From positions 24,786,656 to 24,850,655 of the forward strand of contig NC_092241.1 in the NCBI RefSeq assembly GCF_036320965.1: 64,000 nt of DNA. Direction: 5' to 3'. Of the stretch, positions 1 to 12,517 are shown one piece after another. This DNA comes from Panulirus ornatus. Its lineage: Eukaryota > Arthropoda > Malacostraca > Decapoda > Palinuridae. The position numbers were made by a program, and so were the translations under genes. Within the stretch, counting starts at the first letter, position 1; the number at the start of each line of letters is the position of its first letter. The notes beneath the pieces are model-generated. The model was not told where the DNA came from. It ran no database searches and saw only the letters and a list, made by a program, of their open reading frames with translations.

Positions 1-1104
1 GATAGTGTAGTGAGGGCTGTGGCTGTGGTGAGGCTTGGTAGTGTACTGAAGGCTGTGGCTGTGGTGAGGATTGATAGTGTAGTGAGGGCTGTGGTTGTGG
101 TGAGGATTGGTAGCGTACTGGGGCTGTGGTTGTGGTGAGGATTGATAGTGTAGTGAGGGCTGTGGCTGTGGTGAGGCTTGGTAGTGTACTGAGGGCTGTG
201 GCTGTGGTGAGGATTGATAGTGTAGTGAGGGCTGTGGTTGTGGTGAGGATTGGTAGTGTATTGAGGGCTGTGGCTGCTGTGAGGATTTATAGTGTACTGA
301 GGGCTGTGGCTTTGCTGAGGAATGGTAGTGTCCTGAGGGCTGTGGCTGTTGTGAGGAATGTTAGTGTACTGAGGGCTGTGGTGTTCGTTGAGGATTGGCA
401 GTGTACTGGGGGCTGTGGCTGTGGTGTGGATTGATAGTGTACTGAGGGCTGTGGTTGTGGTGAGAATTGGTTGTGTACTGAGGGCTATGACAATGGTGAG
501 TATTGATAGTGTACTGAGGGCTGTGACTGTGGTGAGGATTGGTATTGTACTGAGGGCTGTGATTGTGGTGAGGATTGGAAGTGTACTGAGGGCTGTGGCT
601 ATGGTGAGGATCGGTAGTGTAGAGGGCTCTGGCTGTGGTGAGGATTGATGGTGTATAGAGGGCTGTTGTTGTGGAGAGGATTGGTATTGTACTGAGGGCT
701 GTGATTGTGGTGAGGATTGATAGTGTCATGAGGGCTGTGGCTATGGTGAGGATTGGTAGTGTAAAGGGCTCTGGCTGTGGTGAGGATTGATGGTGTAGAG
801 AGGGCTGTTGCTGTGGAGAGGATTGGTAATGTGCTGAGAGCTGTAGCTGTAATGAGGATTGATAGTGTAATGAGGGTTGTCTTGGTGAGCATTGGTAGTG
901 GCACTGAGGGCTGTGGCTGTGGAGAGGATTGATAGAGTACTTAGGCCTTTAGCTGTTATGACGATTGGTAGTGCATTGAATGCTGTAGCTTTGGAGAGGA
1001 TTGGCTGTGGCTGTGGTGAGTATTGATAGTGTGGTGAGGGCTGTAGCTGTGATGAGGATTGGTAGTGTACTGAGAGCTGTGGCTATAGTGAGGATTGGTA
1101 GTGT
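1..1104 (-). repeat. 36-bp minisatellite, left (inverted) arm
   Basis: About 30 tandem copies of a 36-bp unit. On the plus strand each reads as a G-rich phrase built from GTGAGGATTGATAGTGTA and CTGAGGGCTGTGGCTGTG. It is the reverse complement of the unit to the right and continues past the window start. Because 36 is divisible by 3 and the unit lacks stops, both strands show long open frames with a 12-residue periodicity (for example SVLRAVAVVRIG). I read these as a by-product of the repeat and not as genes. Confidence 0.95.
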
Positions 1105-1105
1105 C

Positions 1106-4100
1106 CTTCAGTACACTAGCAATCCTCACCACAGCCACAGCCCTCAGTACACTATCAGTCCTCACTACAGACACAGCCCTCAGTACATTACCAAGCCCAC
1201 CATATCCACAGCGTTCAGTACACTACTAATCCTCACCACAGCCACAGCTCACAATCCTCATCAGACCCACAGCCGTCAGTACACTATCAAGCCTCACCAC
1301 AGTCACAGCCCTCAGTACACTATCAAACCTCATCACAGCCACAGCCCTCACTACATTATCAATCCTTATCACAGCCACAGCCCACAGTACACTATCAATC
1401 TTCGCCACAGCCACAGCCCTCAGTACACTATCAAGCCTCACCACAGCCACAGCCCTCAGTACACTATCAAACCTCGTCACAGACAGAGCCCTCTTTACAC
1501 TATCAATCCTCACAACAGCCACAGCCCTCAGTACACTATGAATCTTCAAGACAGCCACAGCACTCAGTACACTATCAGTCCTCACCACAGCCGTGGCCCT
1601 CACTACACTATCCATCCTCACCACGGCCAAAGCCCTCAGTACACTACCAATACTTACCACACCCAGAGACCTCAATAAACTACCAATGCTCACCACAGCC
1701 GCAGCCCTCAATACACTGTCAATCCTCACCACAGCCGCAGCCCTCAATACACTGTCAATCCTCACCACAGCCGCAGCCCTCAATACACTGTCAATCCTCA
1801 CCACAGCACCAGCCCTTAGTACACTATCAGTCACCATCACCGCAACAGCCTTCAGTACACTACAAATGCTCACAACAACCACAACCCTCAGTACACTGTC
1901 AGTCCTCACTACAGCCGTAGCCCTCATTATACTACCAATACTCACCACAGCTACAGCCGTCAGTACACTACTAATCCTCATCACAAGCACAGCCTTCAGT
2001 ACACTACCAATCCTCACCACATATACAGCCCTCAGTAGACTATCAATCCTCACCACAGCCAAAGCCTTCAGTACACTACCAATCCTCAACACAGCCACAG
2101 CCTTCATTACAATATCAGTCCTCACCACAGCCACAACATTCAGTAAACTACCAATCCTTAACAGAGCCACAGCCTTCAGTGCACTACCAACCCTCATAAC
2201 AGCCACAGCCCTCATTTCATTACCAATCACCTCCACAGCCACAGCCCTCATTACAACAGTAATCCTCACCACAGCCACAGCCCTCACAACCATAAATCCT
2301 CAACACAGCCACAGCCCTCAGTACACTACCAATCCTCACCACAGTCACATACCTCTGTCCAGTACCGATCCTCTCCACAGCCACAGCCCTCACTACACTA
2401 TCAATCCTCACCACAGCTACACCCCTCAGTACACCACCGATCCTCAAACTAGCCACAGCCCTCAGTACACTACAAGTCCTCACCACAACCACAGCCCTTA
2501 GTACACTACCAAGCCTCAACACAGCCACAGCCCTAAGTACATTGCCAATCCTCACCACAGCAACAGCTCTCAGTACACTATCAATCCTCACCACAGCCAC
2601 AGCCCTCAGTGCACTATCAATCCTGACCACACCCACAGCCCGCAGTACACTATCAGTCATCATCACAGACACACCCTCACTAAACTATCAATCCTCACCA
2701 CAGCCAGAGCCCTCAGTACAGTACCAATCCTCTCTACACCCACAGCCCTCGTTATGCTATCGACCCTCACCACAACCACAACCCACAGTACACTACCAGT
2801 CCTCAACACAGCCATAGCCTTCAATGAAATATCAGTCTTCACCACAGCCACAGCCCTCAGTACACAACCAATCCTCACCACAGCCAAAGCCCTCAGTAAA
2901 CTACCAATCCTCATAGCATTCATGGCCCTCAGTACACTACTAATCCTCTCCATAGCCAAAGCCCTCACTACACTGCCAATCCTCACCCCAGCCATAGCCC
3001 TCAGCACGATCTCAATCATCACCAAAGCCGCAGCCCTCAGTATACTACCAATGCCAACTACAGCCACAGCCCTCAGTACACTATCAGTCGTCACCACAGC
3101 CACGGCCTTTACTACACAATCAATCCTCACCACAGCAACAGCCCCCAATACATTGCCAATCGTCACCACAGCCAAAGCCCTCAGTACACTACCAATCCTC
3201 ACCACAGCCACGGCCCTCAGTACACTGCCAATCCTCTCCACAGCCACAGCCCTCAGTCCATCAGTCCACTACCAATGCTCACCACAACCACAACCCTCAG
3301 CACACTATCAGTCTTCATCACAGCCACAACCCTCGGTACACTATCAGTCCTCACCACAGCCAGAGCCCTAAGTACATTACCAATCCTCACCACATCCACA
3401 GCCCTCAGTACACTACCAATCCTTATAACAGCCACAGCCCTCAGTACACAACCAATCCCCTCCGTAGCCACGCCCTTCAGTACACTGCCAATCCTCAACT
3501 CAGCCATAGCCCTCAGCATACTCTCAATCCTAACCAAAGCCACAGCCCTCAGTACACTACCAATCTTCACAACAACCACAGCCTTCAGTAGACTACCAAG
3601 TCTCACCAAAACCACAGCCCTCATTACACTACCGAACCCCGCCACAGCCACAACCCTCAGTACACTATCAATTCTCACCAGAGCGACAGTTTTTGGTACA
3701 CTATCAGTCCTCATCACAGCCACAGACCTCATATACATTGCCAATCCTCAACGCAGCCACAACCAAAACCCTCAGTACACTACCAGTCCTCACCACAACT
3801 GCAGCCCTCACTACAATTGCAGTCGTCACCAGAGCCACAGCTCTCAGTAAATCATCAATCCCAAGCATAGCCACAGCCCTTAGTACACTATAAGTTCTCA
3901 CCACAGCCACAACCCTCAGTACATTACCAATCCTCACCACAGTGTCAGCCCTCAGCACAACACCAATCCTCATCACAGCCACAGCCCTCTCTACACCATC
4001 AATCCTCACTACAGCCATAGCCCTTAGTACACTATCAATCCTCACCACAGCGACAGCCCTCACTACTCTATCAATCCTCATCTCAGCCACGGCCCTCAGT

Positions 4101-6916
4101 GCACTATCAATCCTCACCACAGCAACAGCCCTCAATAAATTACCAGTCCTCACTACAGCCACAGCCCTCTACACTACCAATCCTCACCACAGCCACAGCC
4201 CTCAGTACACTACCAATCCTCACCACAGCCAAAACCCTCAGTACACAACCAATCCTCACCACAGCCACATCCCTTAGTACACTATCAATCCTCACAATAG
4301 CCACAGCCCTCAGTAAACTACCAATCCTCACCAGAGCTACAGCCCTAAGTACACTATCAATCCTCACCACAGTCACAGTCCACAATACATTGCCAATCCT
4401 CACCACAGCCACAGCCCTCAGCACACTGCCATTACTCACCAAGCCACAGCCCTCAGTACACTACCATTCCTCACCACAGCCACAGCCCTCATTACACTAT
4501 CAATGATCGCCATAACCACAGCCCTCAGTACACTACCAGTCCTCGCCACAGCCACAGCCCTAAGTACACTATCAATCCTCACCACAGCCACAACCCCAAT
4601 ATATTGCCAATCCTTACCACAGCCACAGCCCTCAGTACACTAAAATCCTCACCACAGCCACAACCCTCAGTACACTACCAAGCCTCACCACAGCCACAGC
4701 TCTCAGTACACTATCAATCCTAACCAAAGCCACAGCTCTCAGTACACTACGAATCCTCATCACAGCTACATCCCTCAGTACACTATCAATCCTCACAACA
4801 GCCACAGCCTTACGTACACTACCAATATTCTCTATAGCTACAGCCCTCAATACACTATTAATCCTCACCACAGCCACAGCCTTCAATACACGACCAATAT
4901 TCTCGAAAGCTACAGCATTCAGTGCATTACCAATCCTACCACAGCCACACCCCTCAGTACACTACCAATGTTAAACACAACCACAGCCCTCAGTACACTA
5001 TCAATCCTCACTACAGCCAGAGCCCTCAGTGAAGTTCCAATTCTCACCACTGCCACAGCCCTCACTACACTACCAATCCTCAACACAGCCACAGCCCTCA
5101 GTACACTATCAGTCCTCACCACAGCCAAAGCCCTCAGTACACTACAAATTCTCATAACAGCCAGAGCCCTCAGTACACTACCAATCCTCACCACAGCCAT
5201 AGCCCTCAGTACATTATCAATTCTCACCACAGCCACAGCCCTCAGTACATTATCAATCCTCACCACAGCCACAGCCCTCGGTACATTATCAATTCTCACC
5301 ACAGCCGCAATTCTCAGTACACTATACTCCTCATCACAGCGACAGACCTCAGTACACTGCCAATCCTCACCGCAGTCACAGCCCTCAGTACGCTACCAAT
5401 TCTCACCACAGCTACAGCCCTCAGTACATTACAAGTCCGCACCAAAGCCACAGCCACAACCCATAGTACACTACCAATCCTCACCAAAGCCCTCTGTACA
5501 CTATCAATCCTCACCACAGCCACAGCCCTCAGTACACTATCAATCCTCACCACAGCCACGGCCCTCAGTACACTACATACCCTCACCACAGCCATAGCTC
5601 TCAGTACACTAGCAATTCTCACCACACCCACAGCTCTCAGTACACTATCAATGCTCACCACAGCCACAGCCCTCGCTACAATAGCAATCACCACAGCCAT
5701 AGCCCTTAGTGCATGATCAGTCATTATCACTGGTACAGCCCTCACAACATTATCAATCCTCACCAAAGTCACAGCCCTCAGTACACTTCCAATCCTCACC
5801 ACAGCCACAGCCCTCATCACAACTATTAGTCTTCACCAGAGCCACGGCCATCACGACACCATCAATCCTCACCACAGCCACAACCGTCAGTACACTACCA
5901 ATCCTCACTACAGCCACAGCCCTCAGTACACTATCAATTCTCACCACAGCCACAGCCCTCAGTAAACTATCAATAGACACTACAGGCTCAGCCCTCAGTA
6001 CACTATCAGTCCTCATCACAGCCACAGCCCTCACTACACTATCAATGCTCACCACAACGACAGCCCATAGTACACTATCAATCCTCACTACAACAACATC
6101 TCTCAGCACATTACCAATCCTCTCCACAGCCACAGCCCTCACTACACTATCAATACTCACCACAACCACAGCCCTCAGTACAATATCAATCCTCATAAGA
6201 GCTACAGCCCTCAGTACACTACCAATTCTCTCCTTAGCAACAGCCCTCAGTACACTGCCAATCCTCACTACAGCCATAGCCCTTAGCATACTCTCAATCC
6301 TCACTAAATCCACAGCCCTCAGCACACTACCAATCCTTACCACAGCCACAGCCCTCAGTACACTACCAGTCCTCTCCACAGCCACAGCCCTCAGTACACT
6401 ACCAGTCCTCTCCACAGCCACAGCCCTCAGTATACTACCAGTCCTCACCACAGCCACAGCCCTCAGTTCACTACCAGTCCTCACCACAGCCACAGCCCTC
6501 AGTACACTACCAGTCCTCTCCACAGCCACAGCCCTCAGTATACTACCAGTCCTCACCACAGCCACAGCCCTCAGTACACTACCAATCCTCAACACAGACA
6601 CAGCCCTCAGTACAATATCAATCCTCACCATAGCCACAGCCCTCAGTACACTACCAATCCTCACCACAGCTACAGCCCTCAGTACACTACCAATCCTCAT
6701 AACAGCCACAGCCCTCAGTACACTACCAATCCTCTCCAGAGCCACAGCCCTCAGTATACTACCAGTCCTCACCACAGCCACAGCCCTCAGTATACTACCA
6801 GTCCTCACCACAGCCACAGCCCTCAGTATACTACCAGTCCTCACCACAGCCACAGCCCTCAGTATACTACCAGTCCTCACCACAGCCACAGCCCTCAGTA
6901 TACTACCAGTCCTCAC
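1106..6916 (+). repeat. 36-bp minisatellite, right arm
   Basis: About 160 copies of the same unit in the opposite orientation, with core CAGTACACTACCAATCCTCA followed by CCACAGCCACAGCCCT. Units differ by scattered substitutions and occasional indels. Two zones are locally homogenised: three nearly identical units near 1690-1800, and a run with CAGTATACTACCAGTCC near 6730-6916. Open frames of up to about 450 codons cross the array and the last one runs a little way into unique DNA. I do not annotate them as coding. Confidence 0.95.
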
Positions 6917-7086
6917 TATACCTGTATCACTGACGGTATTGCCACCCTTCAGCCATGTTCACATCACCTGGCCACACCACCGAGTTAAGTACAAGTACTC
7001 CAACCTGGCAACTGGTCTACATTACGTATGTCGGGCGAGGAGGTGGTATTACGTAGGCAAGTGAGAGACGATCGTGGCGCGTCGAG

Positions 7087-7093
7087 TATATAA
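7087..7093 (+). promoter_or_regulatory. candidate TATA box
   Basis: TATATAA stands in otherwise mixed-composition DNA, 55 bp upstream of an ATG that opens a signal-peptide-like exon. An initiator-like TCACTA lies at 7105-7110. The expected start about 30 bp downstream of the TATA box (near 7117) falls in a CA-rich leader. Spacing and order fit an arthropod pol II core promoter. The call depends on the adjacent exon being real. Confidence 0.4.
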
Positions 7094-7141
7094 TGCCCTG
7101 TTGCTCACTACGACACACACATACCAACACCTTCCTCCAGC

Positions 7142-7193
7142 ATGAGGAACCAGCTGCTTCTCCTGCTCCTGGGCATTCTGCTCCAGTTTCATG
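7142..7193 (+). CDS. candidate first coding exon encoding a signal peptide (partial gene)
   Basis: The ATG at 7142 opens MRNQLLLLLLGILLQFHG: one basic residue, a run of leucines, then a more polar end, which is a textbook secretory signal peptide. A donor-like GTAGGA begins at 7194, leaving 52 coding bases and a phase-1 intron, a common layout for arthropod secreted-peptide genes. Without splicing the frame stops at 7262. A possible second exon in matching phase could begin near 7665, after an AG, and run to a TAA at 7811, encoding about 49 residues starting DRAVWCSARQ. The acceptor there has a poor pyrimidine tract, so I hold it only as a candidate. The mature product is unknown. Confidence 0.4.
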
Positions 7194-7880
7194 GTAGGAT
7201 GATGCACCTCATTACCGCAGTTCTCATTTACAGACAAACATTGATGACTGGATTCTCGCTGTGATAAATCTACACGAGGATGAGAAACAAGTGACATTTC
7301 TAATGAAAGTGTAATGTCTCGGGTCTTATGCAAGTTCTTACACTTGCTAAAAAGCTGTCAGTGATTACTCCCGACGGACCAAAGATGTGTTCAGATAATA
7401 TACGAAGCTAAAGATTTGTGAGTTGAGATTAGGGTGAGAGACGGTGTGTTAAGTGCGTGTTGTTGATGTAGAGGGATCCCGCAGGTCATGACGAGTAAGA
7501 CTGGAAACTGTGGATGCTGTCTTGTTGACATGAGAGAGTGTGGATGAGGACGACGGGAGAAGACCTGCGGGATATTTGGAGATCATCACCGGGAGACTGA
7601 GATGTTGGAAGGGAATACCAACTAGATAAAAAGGTAAACGTGCTGGAGAACCTGACAATAGCAGACAGGGCTGTATGGTGTAGTGCCAGACAGCTCAAGT
7701 ATGTAGAAGGAAGTCTTCCTCAAGGTGGAGGAACCCAGGATGAGGAGCCTCAGAGCGTCATGAAAGGCTCCACTGACCGCCTGGCACACGAGGAACATTA
7801 TGAGGAAACATAATAGTGAACCTTCACGAGTGGCTGGCCGAGTTTGTGTGATGACCGAACATTGTAGATGGGAAGTAGAC
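7194..7880. other. low-copy DNA, possible intron or intergenic
   Basis: Mixed-composition sequence with no transposon or microsatellite signature. If the exon at 7142 is real this would be its intron, possibly containing the weak second-exon candidate at 7665-7813. I recognise nothing else in it. Confidence 0.4.
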
Positions 7881-7964
7881 CTATAGTACCTACGAGCACC
7901 TACCCACGAGTACCTAACTACGAGTACCTACCTACGAACACCTATCCACGAGTACCTACGACGA
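7881..7964 (+). repeat. 14-bp tandem repeat
   Basis: About six imperfect copies of a 14-bp unit close to ACGAGTACCTACCT. A stray half unit (CCTACGTACCTACGACG) reappears at about 8291, just beyond the (GA)n tract. Confidence 0.8.
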
Positions 7965-8135
7965 GAGTGTGCCATAACGGCGTAACGCCCAGCACTGGAT
8001 TTCTATGTTGAAGACAGATGCTTCCTTCTCCATGAAGAGACACGCAGATACACACACTCAAGGTCCAAGCGGGGTGGTCTGGCCTTAACGTTAAGACTAA
8101 AAAGAAAAAACTTGTAATCAGTAGAAGCAAAGGAT

Positions 8136-8616
<481 letters not shown>

Positions 8617-10256
8617 TTGGCAGAATGCATGCATAGTGCCACTGTACAAAAGCAAAGAGGATAAAGGTGAGTGTTCAAATTACAGAGGCATAAGTTTGTT
8701 GAGTATTCCTGAGAAATTATACGGGAGGGTATTGATTGAGAGGGTAAAGGCATGTACAGAGCATGAGACTGCGGAAAAGCAGCGTGGTTTCAGAAGTGGT
8801 AGAGGATGTGTGGATCAGGTGTTTGCTTTGAAGAATGTATGTGAGAAATACTTAGAGAAACAAATGGATTTGTATGTAGCATTCATGGATCTGGAGAAGG
8901 CATATGATGGGGTTGATTATAGATGCTTTGTGGAAGGTTTTAAAAGTATATGGTGGGGAGGTAAGCTGCTAGAGGCAGTGAAAAGTTTTTACCAAGGATG
9001 TAAAGCACGTGTACGAGTAGGAGAGGAGAGTGATTGGTTCCCAGTGAATGTTGGTCTGCGGCAGGGGTGTGTGATGTCTCCATGGTTGTTTAATTTGTTT
9101 ATGGATGGGATGGTTAGGGAGGAAAATGCAACAGTTTTGGAGAGAGGGGCGGGTATGCAGTCAGTTGTGGATGAGAGGGCCTGGGAAGTGAGTCAGTTGT
9201 TCGCCGATGATACAGCTCTGGTGGCTGATTCGTAAGAAACTGCAGAGGTTGGTGACTGAGTTTGAAAAAGCGTGTGAAAGGAGAAAGTTGAGAGCAAGTG
9301 TGAATAAGAGCAAGGTTGTTAGGGTCAGTAGGGTTAAGGGAAAGTTAATTGGGATGTGAGTTTGGAGAAAGATTGGAGGAACTGAAGAGTTTTAGATACC
9401 TGGGAGTGGTCTTAGCTGCTGGTGGAACCATGGAAACGAAAGTGAGTCACAAGGTGGGGGAGGGGGTTCTGGGAGCGATGAAGGACGGGTGGAAGGAAAG
9501 AACTTTATCTCGGAGAGCAAAAATGGGTAAGTTTTGAAGGAATTGTAGTTCCAACATTGTTTATGGTTGCGAGGCGTGGGCTATAGATAGAGTTGTACGG
9601 AGCAGGATGGATGTATTGGAAATGAAATGTTTGAAGGCAATATGTGGTGTGCGGTGGTTTGATCGAGTAAGTAATGTAACGGTAAGAGAGATGTGTGAAA
9701 TTAAAAGAGTATGGTTAAGAGCAGAAGAGGGTGAGCTGAAATGGTTTGGACATATGGAGAAAATGAGTGAGGAAAGATTGAGCAAGAGGAAATACGTGTC
9801 AGAGGTGGAGGGAACAAGAAGTGGGAGGCAGAATTGGAGGTGGAAAGATGGAGTGAAAAGATTTTGAGCAATCAGGGCTTGAACATATAGGAGGGTGAGG
9901 GGTGTGGAAGGAATAGAGTGAATTGGAACGATGTGGTATACCGGGATCGACGTGCTGTCAATGGTCTGAACCAGGACGTGTGAAAAGTGTGAGGTATACC
10001 ATGGAAAGGTCTGTGGGGCCTCGATGTGGATAGGGACCGGTGGTGACGGTGCATTACACATAACAGCTAGAGACTGTGGCCTTTTTGTTTGTATTCCTGG
10101 CGCTGCCTGGCTAAAGCAGGGAATAGCGATGTTGTTTTCCTGTGGAGCAGGATGATGACAGAAATGGATGAAGGCAAGTATAAATATGTACATGTAAATG
10201 TGTTTAATGTCTGCGTATGAGTATGTATATGTATGTATATATATTATTTCTATATT
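8617..10256 (+). mobile_element. RTE-like LINE copy 1: old, 5'-truncated, degenerate
   Basis: Starts inside the reverse transcriptase (ACIVPLYKSKEDKGECSNYR). The frame is broken into pieces at 8636-9235, 9349-9537 and 9607-9867. The catalytic stretch reads QLFADDTALVADS and then hits a stop at 9233. The motif-A area is frameshifted after FMDLEKAYD. The C-terminal part keeps WFGHMEKMSEERL and the tryptophan-rich end. The 3' UTR is a divergent long form whose tail motif reads GGCGCTGCCTGGCTAAAGCA where younger copies have CGCTACCTCGC. It is the most diverged copy, so probably the oldest insertion here. Confidence 0.9.
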
Positions 10257-10263
10257 TATATTT

Positions 10264-10394
10264 ATTATACTTTGTCACTGTCTACCGCGTTAGTGAGGTA
10301 GTGCAAAGAAACAGACGAAAGAATGGCCCAACCCACCCACATACACATGTATTATATACATACACGTCCACACACGCACATATACATACCTATA
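10264..10394 (-). mobile_element. solitary inverted LINE 3' tail
   Basis: Reverse complement of the last ~130 bp of the LINE 3' UTR (tail motif read backwards as CGCGTTAGTGAGGTAGTGCA, then the CA-rich segment). It fuses directly to the 5'-truncated end of the plus-strand copy at 10393 through a TATA shared by both sides. Confidence 0.85.
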
Positions 10395-12427
10395 TAAAAG
10401 AAAGAGACAGGAGGTCAAGAGAAAGGTGCAAGAGGTGAAAAAAAGGGCAAATGAGAGTTGGGGTGAGAGACTATCAGTAAATTTTAGGGAGAATAAAAAG
10501 ATGTTCTGGAAGGAGGTAAATAGGGTGCGTAAGACAAGGGAGCAAATGGGAACTTCAGTGAAGGGCGTAAATGGGGAGGTGATAACAAGTAGCGGTGAAG
10601 TGAGAAGGAGATGGAATGAGTATTTTGAAGGTTTGTTGAATGTGTCTGATGACAGAGTGGCAGATATAGGGTGTTTTGGTCGAGGTGGTGTGCAAAGTGA
10701 GAGGGTTAGGGAAAATGATTTGGTAAACAGAGAAGAGGTAGTAAAAGCTTTGCGGAAGATGAAAGCCGGCAAGGCAGCAGGTTTGGATGGTATTGCAGTG
10801 GAATTTATCAAAAAAGGGGGTGACTGTATTGTTGACTGGTTGGTAAGGTTATTTAATGTATGTATGACTCATGGTGAGGTGCCTGAGGATTGGCGGAATG
10901 CGTGCATAGTGCCATTGTACAAAGGCAAAGGGGATAAGAGTGAGTGCTCAAATTACAGAGGTATAAGTTTGTTGAGTATTCCTGGTAAATTATATGGGAG
11001 GGTATTGATTGAGAGGGTGAAGGCATGTACAGAGCATCAGATTGGGGAAGAGCAGTGCGGTTTCAGAAGTGGTAGAGGATGTGTGGATCAGGTGTTTGCT
11101 TTGAAGAATGTATGTGAGAAATACTTAGAAAAGCAAATGGATTTGTATGAAGCATTTATGGATCTGGAGAAGGCATATGATAGAGTTGATAGAGATGCTC
11201 TGTGGAAGGTATTAAGAATATATGGTGTGGGAGGCAAGTTGTTAGAAGCAGTGAAAAGTTTTTATCGAGGATGTAAGGCATGTGTACGTGTAGGAAGAGA
11301 GGAAAGTGATTGGTTCTCAGTGAATGTAGGTTTGCGGCAGGGGTGTGTGATGTCTCCATGGTTGTTTAATTTGTTTATGGATGGGGTTGTTAGGGAGGTA
11401 AATGCAAGAGTCCTGGAAAGAGGGGCAAGTATGAAGTCTGTTGGGGATGAGAGAGCTTGGGAAGTGAGTCAGTTGTTGTTCGCTGATGATACAGCGCTGG
11501 TGGCTGATTCATGTGAGAAACTGCAGAAGCTGGTGACTGAGTTTGGTAAAGTGTGTGGAAGAAGAAAGTTAAGAGTAAATGTGAATAAGAGCAAGGTTAT
11601 TAGGTACAGTAGGGGTGAGGGTCAAGTCAATTGGGAGGTGAGTTTGAATGGAGAAAAACTGGAGGAAGTGAAGTGTTTTAGATATCTGGGAGTGGATCTG
11701 TCAGCGGATGGAACCATGGAAGCGGAAGTGGATCATAGGGTGGGGGAGGGGGCGAAAATTTTGGGAGCCTTGAAAAATGTGTGGAAGTCGAGAACATTAT
11801 CTCGGAAAGCAAAAATGGGTATGTTTGAAGGAATAGTGGTTCCAACAATGTTGTATGGTTGCGAGGCGTGGGCTATGGATAGAGATGTGCGCAGGAGGAT
11901 GGATGTGCTGGAAATGAGATGTTTGAGGACAATGTGTGGTGTGAGGTGGTTTGATCGAGTAAGTAACGTAAGGGTAAGAGAGATGTGTGGAAATAAAAAG
12001 AGCGTGGTTGAGAGAGCAGAAGAGGGTGTTTTGAAATGGTCTGGGCACATGGAGAGAATGAGTGAGGAAAGATTGACCAAGAGGATATATGTGTCGGAGG
12101 TGGAGGGAACGAGGAGAAGAGGGAGACCAAATTGGAGGTGGAAAGATGGAGTGAAAAAGATTTTGTGTGATCGGGGCCTGAACATGCAGGAGGGTGAAAG
12201 GAGGGCAAGGAATAGAGTGAATTGGAGCGATGTGGTATACAGGGGTTGACGTGCTGTCAGTGGATTGAATCAAGGCATGTGAAGCGTCTGGGGTAAACCA
12301 TGGAAAGCTGTGTAGGTATGTATATTTGCGTGTGTGGACGTATGTACATGTGTATGGGGGGGGGGGCCATTTCTTTCGTCTGTTACCTTGCGCTACCTCG
12401 CAAACGCGGGAGACAGCGACAAAGTAT

Positions 12428-12436
<9 letters not shown>
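10393..12436 (+). mobile_element. RTE-like LINE copy 2: 5'-truncated, long intact RT frame
   Basis: Homology starts in the linker between endonuclease and RT (KRKRQEVKRKVQEVKK) and runs through the stop at 12247 into a medium-length 3' UTR ending at CGACAAAGTATA plus an A-run. The 3' UTR has a long G-run at about 12356 shared with copy 10. Protein variants DLSADGT and GRRKLRVN are also shared with copies 10 and 11, so these belong to one subfamily. Confidence 0.95.
10426..12249 (+). CDS. LINE reverse transcriptase and C-terminal domain, 607 codons uninterrupted
   Basis: This is the region that copies LINE RNA into DNA at the target site. RT motifs in order: AAGLDGIAVEFI (118-128), SNYRGISLLSIPGKLYGRV (175-193), FRSGRGCVDQVFALK (213-227), motif A FMDLEKAYDRVDR (244-256), motif B GLRQGCVMSPW (302-312), catalytic LFADD (351-355), NVNKSKVIRY (385-394), motif E FRYLGVDL (418-425). 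Beyond RT comes YGCEAW (477-482) and the family-typical RRGRPNWRWKDG ending at WSDVVYRG. No RNase H is seen. The first codon is a GTG inside the element, so this is an open frame and not a native start. The truncated element lacks endonuclease and cannot move alone. Confidence 0.9.
   Translation: MQEVKKRANESWGERLSVNFRENKKMFWKEVNRVRKTREQMGTSVKGVNGEVITSSGEVRRRWNEYFEGLLNVSDDRVADIGCFGRGGVQSERVRENDLVNREEVVKALRKMKAGKAAGLDGIAVEFIKKGGDCIVDWLVRLFNVCMTHGEVPEDWRNACIVPLYKGKGDKSECSNYRGISLLSIPGKLYGRVLIERVKACTEHQIGEEQCGFRSGRGCVDQVFALKNVCEKYLEKQMDLYEAFMDLEKAYDRVDRDALWKVLRIYGVGGKLLEAVKSFYRGCKACVRVGREESDWFSVNVGLRQGCVMSPWLFNLFMDGVVREVNARVLERGASMKSVGDERAWEVSQLLFADDTALVADSCEKLQKLVTEFGKVCGRRKLRVNVNKSKVIRYSRGEGQVNWEVSLNGEKLEEVKCFRYLGVDLSADGTMEAEVDHRVGEGAKILGALKNVWKSRTLSRKAKMGMFEGIVVPTMLYGCEAWAMDRDVRRRMDVLEMRCLRTMCGVRWFDRVSNVRVREMCGNKKSVVERAEEGVLKWSGHMERMSEERLTKRIYVSEVEGTRRRGRPNWRWKDGVKKILCDRGLNMQEGERRARNRVNWSDVVYRG

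Positions 12437-12513
<77 letters not shown>
12437..12513. repeat. (AT)n microsatellite
   Basis: About 75 bp of AT dinucleotide between the 3' tail of copy 2 and an inverted LINE 3' UTR fragment, so the two tails face each other across it. Ile-Tyr open frames here are artefacts. Confidence 0.97.

Positions 12514-12514
<1 letters not shown>

Positions 12515-12517
<3 letters not shown>

Noticed and set aside
1106..6916. 36-bp regular repeats as a CRISPR array
   Set aside because: Units are directly tandem with no unique spacers, and the context is eukaryotic.
126..7064. Long open frames on both strands across the 36-bp array
   Set aside because: The period is a multiple of three and the unit has no stop in several frames, so frames are open by construction. 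No signal, domain or codon-level constraint is visible.
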